DNA from: Chamaea fasciata | Taxonomy: Eukaryota > Chordata > Aves > Passeriformes > Sylviidae | NCBI GenBank assembly: GCA_029207755.1 | Contig: JARCOQ010000009.1 | Coordinates: 34,308,914 to 34,372,913 of the forward strand | Direction of reading: 5' to 3' | Length of the DNA stretch: 64,000 nt | Part shown: positions 13,023 to 26,200 of the stretch, in pieces | Layout: every line of letters starts with the position of its first letter | Position numbering within the stretch: the first letter of the stretch is position 1 | Made by a program: the position numbers and the translations under genes | The notes under the pieces: generated by a model | Told to the model about the DNA's origin: nothing | Seen by the model: the letters and a program-made list of their open reading frames with translations, nothing else | Databases searched by the model: none

Positions 13023-14016
13023 ATTTCTCATTCTTTGTACAGGTACAAACTTAGCAATATTTTGATTGGGTGACTGTAGTCTTAGTGATTTTGTTTCATA
13101 TTATGAAAGGAAAGCAAAATCAATAAATCTAAAATGCCCAATATTTACACGAGGAAAAGGATTTCAGTATAAAAACGTGCCTCGAGCAGAGGGATCTAGG
13201 TCTCAAAATGCACATCAGATTATGATAGCTGTATGTTCATTCATTGAAGAAGATTATAAACAGTTTAAATTGAAACCTTCTCTTTTGAAAATAAGGAATA
13301 AGAGCTGACACTCACATTCCAGGAAGAAATACTGCAGCAGTCTGACACATCACCACTTCATTTGTGCTTAACCAGCCCTTTTCCAGGGACAGTCGTCCCA
13401 CCAGAAAAGCCCAAAGCTTTTCACAGCAGAGATAACTTTTTCACTTTTCTTTCCCTGGTAACTTCAGCTGTTACACAAGGCCGTGAATGGAGATGGCCAA
13501 CGCTAGGGCATGGATGTTCTCTTGATGCCACGACAGGAACAGAACATCCTGCAGTGTGACAAATCGGACAGCTTGGGGTAGGAATACCTGAAACCACTGC
13601 AGCAAGATTTGCCACACCACAAATGAAGCAGTAGAGAGATAATGAGCATTGCATAGTCTGAGAGACAGATCCGGTAAACAGTCCTGCACTTGTTTCAGTA
13701 TCTGTGAGGAATCAGCTCTCTGAATGGGTACAGAGCAGTTATTTGTCTTCTTATTTAGGCCACCAAAAGACGAGGGTATTATCAGGGTGTCCGAATCTCT
13801 CTGCACTCATCCTGGCTCTCATGTAAATAAAAGGGAGAACACCACAGTTACACTTGCTTAAGTATCAAAAGGGATGCTTTAGTTTTTGCTTATCAGGCAT
13901 GCAGGTTAAGTATGGGCTTCCCAATGCTCTCATCTCATGTGGTACATTTTTTCAGAATCAGGATGACCTAAAAACATGATTTTGAAAGCCCTGTAGTACA
14001 AATTATGTGTGCATCC

Positions 14017-14079
14017 AATAATGACACAGTTCTCTACTTACTTTAAATAAATAATGACATCGTTCTCTACTTACTTTAA
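14017..14079 (+). repeat. 33-bp tandem duplication
   Basis: AATAATGACA then GTTCTCTACTTACTTTAA occurs at 14017-14046 and again at 14050-14079, differing at two adjacent bases in the middle (CA versus TC). The offset is 33 bases. It lies about 640 bases upstream of the MYPN start exon. Confidence 0.88.
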
Positions 14080-14692
14080 GTAGCTTATGAGAAATAATGC
14101 TGGATTGAAGAAGCTATGGAATATCTAGCACCATTATGGCTTCCTATAATGCATGAAAAACTGTCATTATAGAATATTTTAGTTCTTTCTCCTTCCTCCT
14201 CACATCCCTCTTAGGATTTTGAGGGTTTGCTTGCTACTTCAGCGCTTTTCAAGCTAAATTTATTTCACTTTAAAGTACTGTTATTCTCAACAACTTTCAG
14301 CCCCTGAAATATCCAACACATAGTCCATCTGATGTGATTGTTCCTTAGCTAAGAAACAAACATCAGCAACGATGAAGATTTGACATTGAAACGCAGTTAA
14401 TAGCTCTGTAGTTGAAGTTTTGCCCTGGACAGAGCAGAAAATACCACATTTGCAGTTACTCTATGTGAGGCTACTGACAGTAGAAAATGATGAAAGATGA
14501 ACTTTACTGGGTAAAGGCAACAGTGTCTGGCAGGATGTGCAGAAGCAGGCCTTTAACACAGGGCTATCCTTCTGCTTCAAGCATTACAACTACTTCCAAG
14601 TATTCAGCGCACACATGCAGTTTGAAAATGTTGTGTTTTGCTTTTCAGAAGCCTGTCGTTATGTTCAATCAAAAAAATTGCTATTGATAAGG

Positions 14693-14723
14693 CCTGGTCC
14701 TATTTGTCCTTTTTGTTGGCAGC
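14693..14723 (+). other. MYPN: Splice acceptor feeding the MYPN start exon
   Basis: A 3' splice site with a long pyrimidine-rich tract (TCCTATTTGTCCTTTTTGTTGGCAG) ends at 14722, one base before the start codon. This implies that the 5' UTR lies mainly in one or more upstream exons, which I cannot locate from sequence alone. Confidence 0.7.
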
Positions 14724-15661
14724 ATGCAAGACGACAGTTTAGAAACCTCAACTTCAATATCTCAGCTTCTGAGAGAGAGTTATTTAGCAGAAACTAAGCA
14801 TCAAGGGAAGAGTGAAAGAAGCAGATCAGAGCCAGTTTCTCATAATTTCCACTATGGCAATGCTTCTGGTGATTCAGATGAGGTAGCTGCCCAAGATGAT
14901 CTCCCAGATCTCTCTGCCTTCTTGAGCCAAGAAGAGCTTGATGAAAGTGTAAACCTGGCAAGACAAGCTATTGATCAGAATCCACTGGAAACTAAACAGG
15001 ATGAGCTTCAGGCACATTCACAGCGCCCCCCAGATCAGCTGAGCAACACGGGAAAACACAAACAAATGGCCCAGTCTACAGCTCTGAAAACATCAGACAA
15101 TGGCCTGCACTCCAACTTTTGTCAGGAACATGTCAGAAATACAGCAGGGTCCAAAGGGAGCTCTCAAGATCTAAAGAAACACCACCTCCCTTCTGAATCA
15201 GAATCCAAAAAGGAATTCCTAAACAAGGCGGCAGATTTCATTGAGGAGCTCTCGTCACTTTTCAAAGCTCACAACTCTGAAAGAATACGACCCCGAACAT
15301 GCAAAAACTACAAGAGCAAAATTGATTCGAAGAACAAGTCTGCTCAAAAAGGTGGCTCAAGCCTGTCTCTCACGTCAGAAAACAGAGAAAGGCTTTCCAC
15401 TCTACCACCTCAAGACTTGGAAAACAAAACAGGGAAAACTTTTGAACAAACAGATGACCATCAGGCAGCAAACCTGGAATCTATCAGTCAATTAACAAGT
15501 GCAGAGCGGAAAACGGAGTCAGAATCTGCATCTGTATATTCTGATGAGCCCATTGGACAACCACCGCGCTTTACTCAAAAACTGAAGAGCAGGGAAGTTC
15601 CTGAAGGATCCAAAGTGCAATTGGACTGCATTGTGGTAGGAATCCCAGCACCTGAAGTCAG
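14723..15661 (+). CDS. MYPN: MYPN coding exon 1 (residues 1-313, start codon)
   Basis: The ATG is at 14724-14726. A strong pyrimidine tract ending in TTGGCAG lies immediately before C14723, so this exon is probably spliced to one or more upstream non-coding exons. An in-frame TGA at 14685-14687 excludes a start further upstream in the unspliced sequence. The exon encodes the acidic N-terminus with DLPDLSAFLSQEELDES, the conserved block FLNKAADFIEELSSLFK, a Lys/Ser-rich stretch, and the first half of Ig1 (from about residue 281, with the B-strand Cys302). It ends within the codon for Arg313, and the donor is AG|GTAAAC. In the family the N-terminal half binds the cardiac ankyrin-repeat protein CARP (ANKRD1). 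Confidence 0.96.
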
Positions 15662-18600
15662 GTAAACATATTCTGCACTTGTCATTTTGTGTTTCCGTAA
15701 TGGTAGGAGTGTGCAGGCGGGAAATACCTTGTTTGGGAAGAATATTATTTCTATTATGTTTCAGTCTAAACTCGCTGCTTTAATTAACAGTTTTGAGGCA
15801 TTCCCTTGGTGGAGCTTAGGCCATTACAAACGTTCTCTTGTGTTCAGCCCTTAAACTCATAGAGGAGTCTGACTAAAAGAGAAAACAGTGCCAGAAATTC
15901 AGGGGTTTCTAACAGAAAAAAAAACAGGAAATAGCATCCCCGAGATATTAGCAACACTCTCTGAACACTTCTCTTGCTTATAAAGCAAGACTTTGAACAT
16001 TTCTCTTGCTTATTTCTCCGGGCGTTTGCCTTGATAAATCCTTTGGATAATAAAAATGTCAGTAGGATCCATGGAAGTGAGAATCTATTTTTCCCTCTTT
16101 TATCATTCATAGCTTATAATGCAAAGACAAGAAGTGAAATCATCTTTTCTTATGTATCTGGACCTGTACACAAACCCAGTCTGGCTTTCTTCATTTTCAG
16201 AACAGGTGAACACTCAATGGCTTGTTCACAGACTGAACTCCAACACACAATATTCAATTTAGGTGTTTCTCCAGAAGGCCACAACACTGTCCTTATACCA
16301 GCAGTCATGTTTGTGCTGTTGACATACATAAAAGTGACAAGGTGTTCGTGTCATCCAAGTTTAGGTGTTTAACAATCACCAGAATTAGAAGCTGACGCTG
16401 TAAAGTCACGGAAGCCTCGCAAGGGCAAATTGGAGAACCCAGGAACGATGGCTCGTCCTGCAGATATCCAGGGGTGACCAGAACGCCTGTACACCCAATT
16501 CACGAACCATTGATTCCACACAAATGGATGACAGATATCTTTGTAACTTGGGTCCATTTTTGCCCCAACAAAACTGAAGCTTTTTAATTGAAATTTCTAT
16601 TTCAACATTTGGTTTTGTTAATTTTGATTAATTAAATAAGCTACTTATGTGAATGCCATTCAATACAGGAGTTACTACACTTCTGTAGAATAAGCATCCA
16701 TCAGATATAGGAAATTAGGGACAGGGAGAAAGAAAGAAGTCCCCTAGGGAAAGTTAGTCCCAAGCAGTTAAAGCTCAAGAAAAAGATCAGGCTCAGCTTT
16801 TAGTTTCACAATTTAAGCTAGATAATAAAAGATAAGTCACAAGGGGGGGGAACTCTGAACTCTCTCTCCCTTGTGTTTGTTTGTGTATATACGTGCTATA
16901 TTAAGGAGAAAGCTGGGAATGTTAGCTCCTTGAACAGTTTCCTGATCATAGTTTTTTATTAACAGAACTTTGACATGTTCATCCAAGATCCTTTCAACTC
17001 CACCAATGTGCAGAAGTAACACTAAGAGAGGGTGTAAAAACTGTCACTTGACTGAGTGATAAATATTCACATGCTTCCAGTGATCGTGGCCTTGTTAGTC
17101 ACTGCTACAGCACAAGGAAACCAGAAAACAGAATGTACTTTGGGGTTTGTGTACATTAATCATGGGGATCAGAAGAATGCAGCATTTTTTTTCCCTAAAA
17201 ACAGAGCTTATCTTTGATCTGCTGTGCAGAACTTCCACAAGAGTGAAGGAGGCATCTTGTTGGCCATAGCTGTGAAACTGTGGGCAGAACTGTGCTCAGA
17301 ACTGCCAAATGTCTTGCTCGGAGGGTAAGAGTTTTCCAGGGTTTATGGTGAGTTAGTCCAGTGTCTGTGGAGCTGGGCAAGGACAGAAGGATTCTAATAG
17401 ATAGGTAAAAGAAATTAAAAAATCAGCAGTCCCAGGAAAGGACTGAGCAGCAAGGTAGCAACTGATGAAAGAAAGCTTCAAATGGACTTCTTAACCACAG
17501 AAAGGGATCCCAAGTGACTTATGATGTATACATCAGAACAATTACAAAGTGGAAGTCACACTGTGGGAACCCAGAGCATTGTGAAACAGGAACAGGATTC
17601 AGCAAGCTCTGTAATGCAGTTAATCAGTCAACACTAGGAGCAGTCTGATGGTTAAACTGATGTAATGGGGATTAAAAGAGAGACATTAGAGGCAGCATAT
17701 TTAGAAAGAAGCTGATCACAGGTATAGAAAGGACTGGAAGATATGAAGGGCAGATACCACGTTTGAAAGCAGGATAGTACTAAACCAAATTGATTTAAAA
17801 GATGGTGTAAATGACAGTCCTGATGGATCAGGGTCAAAATACCATTTTGACTATTTATCGAATTACCAAACCATGGCAGTGATAAAGCGTTACAGGTGTG
17901 GTAGGTAACTATCAAGCACGAGGGCTCACTGAGGGACAGAAAACTGGGTAGTGGAGCGAGAGAAGAAATGGGGAAGTGATTTGGAACACCAGTATACGGA
18001 AAGCTAATTCCTCTTGGCTGAATACAGAAAGACCTGCCCTGTTGCTCTTTAAGGTAACTCAGCCTTAATGTAACAAGCCTACAATTCAGAGGAAGCTCTT
18101 ATGGCCAACCTATCTAGAAATTTGAGTGAGAAGTTACCCATTTTTCAGTATCATCAGCTGAATGCAGAGTCACAGGAGAGGCAAAGACTGATATCACAGG
18201 ATGTGTGCCTCCTGCTAGCTCAAACCTTAGCTCACAATTAAAGAGCACTTCTACAACTACTGCTGATTGCTTTACTCTGACTGTACTGCAGGTTAGAAAC
18301 AAGCCTTTGACAGAAATATGTAGCGTATTTCCAAAGTGTCTGATGACCTCCTTCTCATGCTCCCTTCTACAGCTCTGCTTCTGTATGAGCAATGGTAGGT
18401 GTGACATTTACTCCCCTCTGTGAGGAGAGCACTCCTTTTCCCCTCAAGTTCAGAGGTCTCTACATTTTTCCAAACTGTTTGGCACATCGCTCCTAGGTTA
18501 ATTTTACTGATGAATCACACAGCATGGCTTGGCATACACAGCTATCCTGGAAGTGTCATGAGGATTTAATGTTCTAAAAACAGGCTGTATGTCATAAGGT

Positions 18601-21600
18601 TTCCATGAAAACATTCTTTAACATAGGAATACAAAGCTTAAAAGCTGCATTGTATGCTGCTTTGTTCAAGGAGACAAGACCTGCAACTGAGCACAGATTT
18701 TTAGAAACTCTGAAACCCCGCAAGATTAATTAAGACTTTTCTTCCTGGCTGCCAAATGAAAGCATTTCTCTGTTTTAGTGCTCAAAGTCTAGAGCCAAAC
18801 TTCTCTTACATTCAACTCCAGTCAAGTCAATGGATTAAGATCTAGGATGAATTTGGCACAGGGGATGACACTGCCTGTGCTTAATGTGAACCTCCCTTGC
18901 ATGAGGAAGCTATCGTTGCAATCCGTGGCAGGAATGAAATGTCAGCGACAGAGTATTGCTACTTCAGTCATGCCACGTATCTCAATGTCAGAACTCCCCC
19001 TGGAACTGACATTTCATTGCTACCACGTACCACGGTTTCACAGTAAGTATAAAATCAAATGTTAACAACAGAGGAGTAGATATGGCCACACCAAAGTTTC
19101 CCATGAAGCTTAACTTCAAAGAAAACGATTGGTTTTGATTTATAAGCATTACAAAGAGACAATAGTCACACAACATGCTCTCTTTGCCAACATAATCTCA
19201 AAATACTTGAACATTATGCTGAAAAGTGTGACTACAGAACACACTGCATAGAGAACTAAACACAGGTGTGAAATGGGAGTTTTTCACTGAAGTTTTAAAT
19301 CACTGATGCTGCAAATTTGGGACTAACCAAAGGAAAAAATAACTGCAAGGAAACAACTTCATCCTGCTTCACGGTTTGAGTCTACTAAAGGAATATGATA
19401 CTTGTATACTAATAAAAGAAACGTAAAAATTAGCTTACATGGTGTTTTTTAATTTGCTTGTAGGAAAATTAAATTGTGCCTCACAAAAGCACGTGATACA
19501 GACTTAACTGCACTAAAACAGCAGGTAAATTGGAAAAGCTGATCAGTAACACAGTGAGTTCTACCTTAAGAGGAATTATATCACAGCATTTTGTGTGATG
19601 CGTTTTGCTCGATGTGCCACCTCAGTAAGGAAACGCATTTAAGGGGACACAAAAATATAATATCACTGAACTGTGCAAGTCATTTTAATGCTCTGAAAAG
19701 ATGCTGCTGAAAATGAAATCAAATTCTAGAACACGGGCATTCTCTTTAATGTTTATTCCTATCTGCTAAGGCACACATGCTGAAACAAGGCTACAATATA
19801 AGGAAGAGGCATGGGGTAGGTATATAAAAAGACATGAGTAAGTGCCATGACTCATGTCCCAAAGTACACAGTTGCCTACATGAATTACACACCTAAAAGG
19901 CAACTTGTACATTCATATACCAAATTTGTGCCTGTAGCCATACAACTGCATGAACCTTCTCGCCTGATAATGTGACCATTTTCAGGGATCACCAACGACA
20001 GTTCTTGAGAACAACAGTAGAATAAACCATATTGTAGATAGAATTTTTTAAAAAATCCTACCTTCAGTATCACAGGAATCCTATATAGTTCCCAAGACTG
20101 GAACTTGAAAAGGCATTAATAACTGTCAAAGGATATTTTCAATCGACCCTGTAATGCCCGTTACCATACTACGCCCTCAGGACTGCTGAACATTTCCTCT
20201 ACTTGCTCCTGGTAGAGCTGTTCATCTATCCCAGGCACTGGAGGTTTGTGTTCTGGATGCCAGCTACGAGCTATGGTGTCTGTACCTACACATGTGTAAG
20301 GACAGCACTGAACACAAAAGAAAATGTGATACTCACTTCTGGGGAACCAGTCAAAAAAACCCCCCTTTGTATCCAAGTAATAGTGGTCAAAATTCCAGAG
20401 TTGGGCAAGCCATTATGGGCAAAGTTTAAAATAGATGAAATAGATGTAGCTGTTCCTTCTGTTTGAAGAGGTTTTGTTTTAGAGGATCTGATAGGACTAT
20501 GACAGAATATGATCACTAAAAGTCAATCAGAAGATGGTAGAAAGATAATAATTTTAAAAGGAAATGTATTTTGAATGGAAATGCAAACCAACAGTTTCAA
20601 AATAAAGATGACATAAATAAAGATTAGTATTTTCTAAATAAATGTTAGCAAGGAACCATACAGTCTAATCTACTGGAAAATAATTGTAATGGTACTGTGA
20701 TCACGAAATCCTTAAAGGGAGAGGTAGTTTGAAACTATGATTTTAAGACCAGTAATTTCACATTTTTAGAGCTATTTTTAGGTGCTGCTTCACATCTGGG
20801 GAAAGAAGTTAAAGAGAATGGTTACACACCCCAGAGCAATCAGTGAATATACACACATGTATACATTCACTTTGTTCTCACACCCTCCACCCAGTGTCTG
20901 CTTTTGGCCACTGCCAGGAGACTGTGGAGGGTTAGGTGGATCTGGATCTGTAATCTGAGCCAGAACACGCAGAGGGTTCTTCCTCATCCTTCCATATGTG
21001 CCAGCTCATCTGGCATCCTTGGATTTTTGCTGCTGTTACTGCTGCCTTTTGTGTGAGCACAGCTGGCTCTCCAATCTCCAAAAGTGCTGCCTGCTGAATG
21101 GGTTTGCTTGGTGGCCAGAACACCGCTTGCATCTTAGTCAAGTTCCACTGAGGTTTGAGAAGCAGCATGAATGGCTGCTGAAAGCCACCTGGGGTAAAGT
21201 GCAGTCCTAGGCAGAAGGTAGCTCAGGGCATCTCTGGTGTGAACGAAATGCAGGGAGTGCCCTGTCTGCTTTGAGAATGCCTTGTCTTGCTTTGTGTTGG
21301 ACAGCTTGGACTGATGGGCACAAGTAGGGCCTGGTCTTCTGCTTAGCTACAGAATCAGCATTTAAATGCTAGATCTGTATTCCTTCATACTTCAGTGTAT
21401 TGGTTTGGAAAGACAAGTATCTGCTGGGGAAGGCAGGAGCCTCCCTTGGAATGGAGAATGCAAACCCCTTCCTTCCAAATTATTATAATTTTGAAATTAA
21501 GGGGCTCTCAGGCAAAGGTGTGGGGATAGGAATAGCAGTTCTTTACTAGCACGTATAACAAGGCAAACAAAACAACAACTACAGCACTAACAACAAAAAC

Positions 21601-23190
21601 AGAGCCAGGAACCTCGTGACAGCCTTCTCGGCCGAGATGGGAAGGGACGGAGGAGAGGCTTTGCTTCACAAAACCCCGGGACACTCGGACCCCGGTGCGC
21701 CTGCAGGACTCTGAGGAGCACCGAGCTGGAACTGCAGGAACGGGCAGAGATCCCGGGCCGGGGATGAGATGTATCAGGAGCTCTGCGGTGTTTGCTGGAA
21801 GGGCAGGGATGAGCAGAGATCCCGGGCTGGGGATGAGATGTATCAGGAGCTCTGCGGTGTCTGCTGGAAGGGCAGGGATGAGCAGAGATCCCGGGCTGGG
21901 GATGAGATGTATCAGGAGCTCTGCGGTGTCTGCTGTAAGGGCAGGGATGAGCAGAGATCCCGGGCTGGGGATGAGATGTATCAGGAGCTCTGCGGTGTTT
22001 GCTGGAAGGGCAGGGATGAGCAGAGATCCCGGGCTGGGGATGAGATGTATCAGGAGCTCTGCGGTGTCTGCTGGAAGGGCAGGGATGAGCAGAGATCCCG
22101 GGCTGGGGGTGAGATGTATCAGGAGCTCTGCGGTGTCTGCTGGAAGGGCAGGGATGAGCAGCAGTCAGGTGTATCCGAAGCTCCGGTGGCAGCCGGAGCT
22201 GCGGGAGGCCCCGGCAGGGCAGGGGCTGCGGGGCTGCAGCGCCGGAGAAGCGGCGGGGCCGGGACAGCGGCGGCCCAGCCCCGGCAGGGCAGGAGAATGC
22301 GAGCTCAGGATTCCCGGGCACACCAGCAGACGGTGGCAGGTCCCTAGGACTGGGTTCCAGTGATAACAGTGAATTCTCCCCGCAGTCAGCAGCAGCCTGA
22401 CCCTGCTCCTTCCGATGCCGAGAGCGAGAGCGCAGCTGCCCCCAGCCCCGTCCTTTACCTGCCCCCAAACTCTCACTATCTTCTCCCTCCCAGAGAAACC
22501 CCCAGAGACAAACGAAGCGTAGCCAGGTGCTACAACTCCTCTCCTCTGGCCATTTCTTTTGTTTTTTGCTTAAATACCAATAAGTACCCAGTAGTTTGTT
22601 TCCTAGCAAGTTATGGGAAAAAAATTCTGTAAGTAAAAAAGAAAGAAATCTAACCCCCAGCACTCAGAGACCACTCTCCCCCCGGAGGCTCCTTCCTCAA
22701 TTCTGTTTTATACTTCTGTTACATTCTCGGCTTCTGCTGGTGTGGGCTGTTTAAAGATATTTTTTTTTCCTAATATATTAATTGGATGTTTTCTTCATGC
22801 TTAATTTGTAGCACAAACTTCTTTAAAAGTTCTGTATTTGAGTGGTCAAACAAATTCATTTATTCATGTTTTTCTAAAATATCTGAGACGGAAATGTATT
22901 GAAGTACCTTATAGTGTAAGACAGGAGATATTAATTATTACAGTTTCTTACTTAAAAACCTATCCTTGTCCTTTGCCCAACAATCTTATTTTCTGTAGTA
23001 CCAGTCAACATTTGAACATTTACCAAGTTACCACAAAAGATGGATGAAACGATGACTGATTTTTTTAGAAGTCAATTGAATAAAAAATCTTGCCAGCATG
23101 ACAGCCCCCAGCCTCACATGCAGAAGATGTATTAGCTAATCGCACGTAAGAAAGTCAGAGTAAGAAAATACAAATACTTTTGAGGCATCT

Positions 23191-23238
<48 letters not shown>

Positions 23239-26200
23239 CATGAGAAAAGTTACAGTGAAGACAAATGCACTTAAGTTTGGCTTTTCAAATTTAGCTAGTT
23301 TTCTGTAATTACAGATATTGCTGAGCATTATCTCAAACATTTAACTCTGGATCTTGATACACAGCACTACATCCTCTTTATAAAGCCTAGATTTAATCTG
23401 TTTCTGCAGACCTGCTTTTTGAGCTTCTGTTCTGCTTGTAACCAGCATCTATCAGTCCTGCTCTCCCTTCCTACCAGCTCAGAGTGAGCTGGTGGTTACT
23501 GCCGGTGACACGTCCTATAGAGATCTCTGTGAAGGTGCTGCTTTTCCTTTTGTGTGGATTCCTGCATCTTCCACTGAAACAACCCTTCTGAACTCTGAGG
23601 GACTTAGGAATGCCTGAGATGAGAGTGTGAAAGCTCTGGAGGGCCCAACAGATTCTTGGATATGTAGCAGTGTTTAAAGAGGAACACAGCAACATTGTGC
23701 AGAAAAGCATTCCAGGTGCAGCTGTCTCACTGGCTGTTTCTGCATGGAAGTCCCTCTGTATTGCAATAGATCAACTCTCTTATCTTGTGATACCCTTCTG
23801 CCATCTTTTATAAAAAGCAGATTGTGTTAAATGTATGACCAAACAAAGACAACTTTCAGTCACGTTCTGAATTAACATGAACTAAAGAAACACGAGTTTA
23901 AGGGATACTTGTTAACTTAGGGTTGGGGTTTTTTTGCTGCACTTTAAGCCACTACACGTATCTGATTCTACCTCAAAAGCAATTCAGAGCTGGATTGACA
24001 GTGTTCCAAATTCAGAGCTCTTTTACTCTTTATTGAATATTATGAAAACCATCAATATTTCATTCCTATGACTGTTGATTCAATACTCTGTCAGAATCTT
24101 CAGGCTAAAGCCTACCAGTTTTATCATCAGAAAGACTTTAAACATTATCATCCTAGTTATCAGCTTGTCTACATTGAAAAACAATTTCTTTTTGCCTTGC
24201 AGGTGGTACTGTGAAGGGAAGGAGCTTGAAAACTCACCAGACATTCAAATTATCCAGGCAGGTGATCGACACTCATTGATTATTGTTGAAGCTTTTGAGG
24301 AGGACACAGGGCGTTACTCGTGCTTTGCTTCCAACATCTATGGAACAGACTCCACTTCTGCAGAGATTTACATAGAAGGTAACGTTACAAGTGTTGCAGA
24401 AACTGATGGTTGGAACTGCTCATACAGGATTAAGATACAATTATTTATCTGGTTTGCTAACTGTGATCAGTTTGTCATTAAAATAAAACATAGCAGGAGT
24501 CAACACTTCCCATCATTACTAACATCATTATTATTTTCCTGTAAAACACTCTTCAGACAAGGGACCAGCCCTTACAACTTACTGTGTTGCTTCCCAGAGA
24601 TTTTATATATCTCACTGCAAGATCCAAGTCTAAAAATATTCAGATTCTGAAACCACCTTGTATTTTTTGTCTGTGGAACTCTACAGAAGGGTAAGAAACT
24701 AAACTTTGTGTCTAATTCTTATTAATCCATTTCCCTACAGTCATTATTACAAACTGAACGTAGGACAGCTCCCTCTTAACTCTTTCTTGGGACCTTGTAA
24801 CCAAAATAAATATGCCATCAATGTGATATTATACTTGTCCAGTGGATGCTATAAATCAAACAGAATATATATTTGCAGATTTAGGTATCTTTTCTTTTTC
24901 CTTATGCTTTTTGCTATACCTAGTAGGCCTTAGAGTGGTCTATTTATTATATTTCTTTTTTACACTTTCTTGGGTAAGATTTGAGATTGAATCCATTATT
25001 GTGCTAGCAGGACTATAAACTTAAAATAAACACAGCAGGACTATAAACTTAAAATAAACACATGGGATTCTTTTTCTTTTCCTCTTACAGAAATATACTA
25101 CGGGCACCATCACTGACCACAGTGGGACCATTCATAAATTAAAGCACTGCCCTAAAGATGAATTTAGTTCTGCTGTTCTTCTTCCACATCTCTAATTTGA
25201 CAGTGAAAGGACAAATACTTTTTTAGAATCTGCACTGCCCCTGACATTAAGGGGATATGTTTGTACCCAGCAGGGATTTACAGGTACTCTAGACAGGGGC
25301 CAAGGTCTGCTTTTACCCAACTCAGTGGATGCTGGATGGGAGCCATGGCTGATGGAGATGCTCTCTGGCAGGAACTGCAGAGAAAATGCAAGCTCCAAGC
25401 ACAGCGAAGGCAGAATCAGAAGTGTAAAATGTCTCAGTAACTGACAGCAGTTAGTAAACAGAGCCAGTATCTTCTTCATATCGTGGTACAAGGCATTAGC
25501 TGGAGAATAATAGCTATGATTCCAGGTCTCTTTTTCCTTCTAATCTGATTGTATCAGGTCTCTGAGGGAAGAAAGCTCTTACTTGATTCACAACAAGCAT
25601 GGACTAAATCATAGTGGCATTTGAAAGAGAGCCCAGGAACCCAGGCATCCGTTGACTCTTGGATGTTGTTCTCCTTACTTCAATTGCACCTCCTCCCAAA
25701 TGTGCCTTATCACAACAGCAGTTCTGCACCTTGCACAGTATGGAACTGCAATGGGATCTTTTGTCTGGGCACAGCTTCATAATAAATATCCATAGAGTGA
25801 TCTACAGGAAGTCTGAATAAAGGTTGTGTCGTTCATGGAGGAACTCAAAAACCCCTCTGCTAAATGATTTTTTTTTCATAGGCATCTCTTCTTCTGACTC
25901 TGAAGGTGAAATCATCAAAGACGAAATGGATCAGTAAGTTTAAAATCAATTACATCTTCCATATAGTTAAAAAGCCACAAGTGCAGACAATTCAGTTTGC
26001 AGGCTTCCAACACATTATCATTCTGTTTAGGATTAGTTTGGATTGGTTTGGTTTAATTTTGTTTGTGTGCTTGTTTGTTTGCTTTACAAACAGTATGGAA
26101 CAAACATTTGCTTGCTTTTGAGTCCTCAACTTTAGATTAAGAATTGGATTTTTAATATTTAATATTAATATAAGAAGAAAGATGTTACCATAAAGACTGA

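Larger units (their letters stand above)
5265..14692. other. Upstream DNA of MYPN, no coding gene seen
   Basis: 9.4 kb of A/T-rich sequence. The longest open frame (147 codons at 8215-8658) has no recognisable family and no coding signature. It may contain the MYPN promoter and non-coding first exon(s), which I cannot place with confidence. Local features are a MEF2-like site with an E-box near 7.1 kb and small tandem duplications near 13.0 and 14.0 kb. Confidence 0.55.
15662..24202 (+). other. MYPN: MYPN coding intron 1 (8.5 kb)
   Basis: Bounded by GTAAAC and CTTGCAG. It contains a local duplication near 16.0 kb, a minus-strand exon-like stretch (20165-20307), a MEF2-like site at 20772, an LTR-like element with a minisatellite (21396-22662) and a TCTA microsatellite (23191-23237). 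The rest shows nothing recognisable. Confidence 0.85.

Noticed and set aside
21587..22663. 358-codon minus-strand ORF as a gene
   Set aside because: It is held open by the 69-bp tandem repeat, lies in a repeat element, has no recognised domain, and competes with equally open frames on the other strand.
24379..24650. Extension of MYPN exon 2 past its donor
   Set aside because: The donor GTAACG is in the expected place and the residues beyond it do not resemble any MYPN sequence; exon 3 continues the family match.
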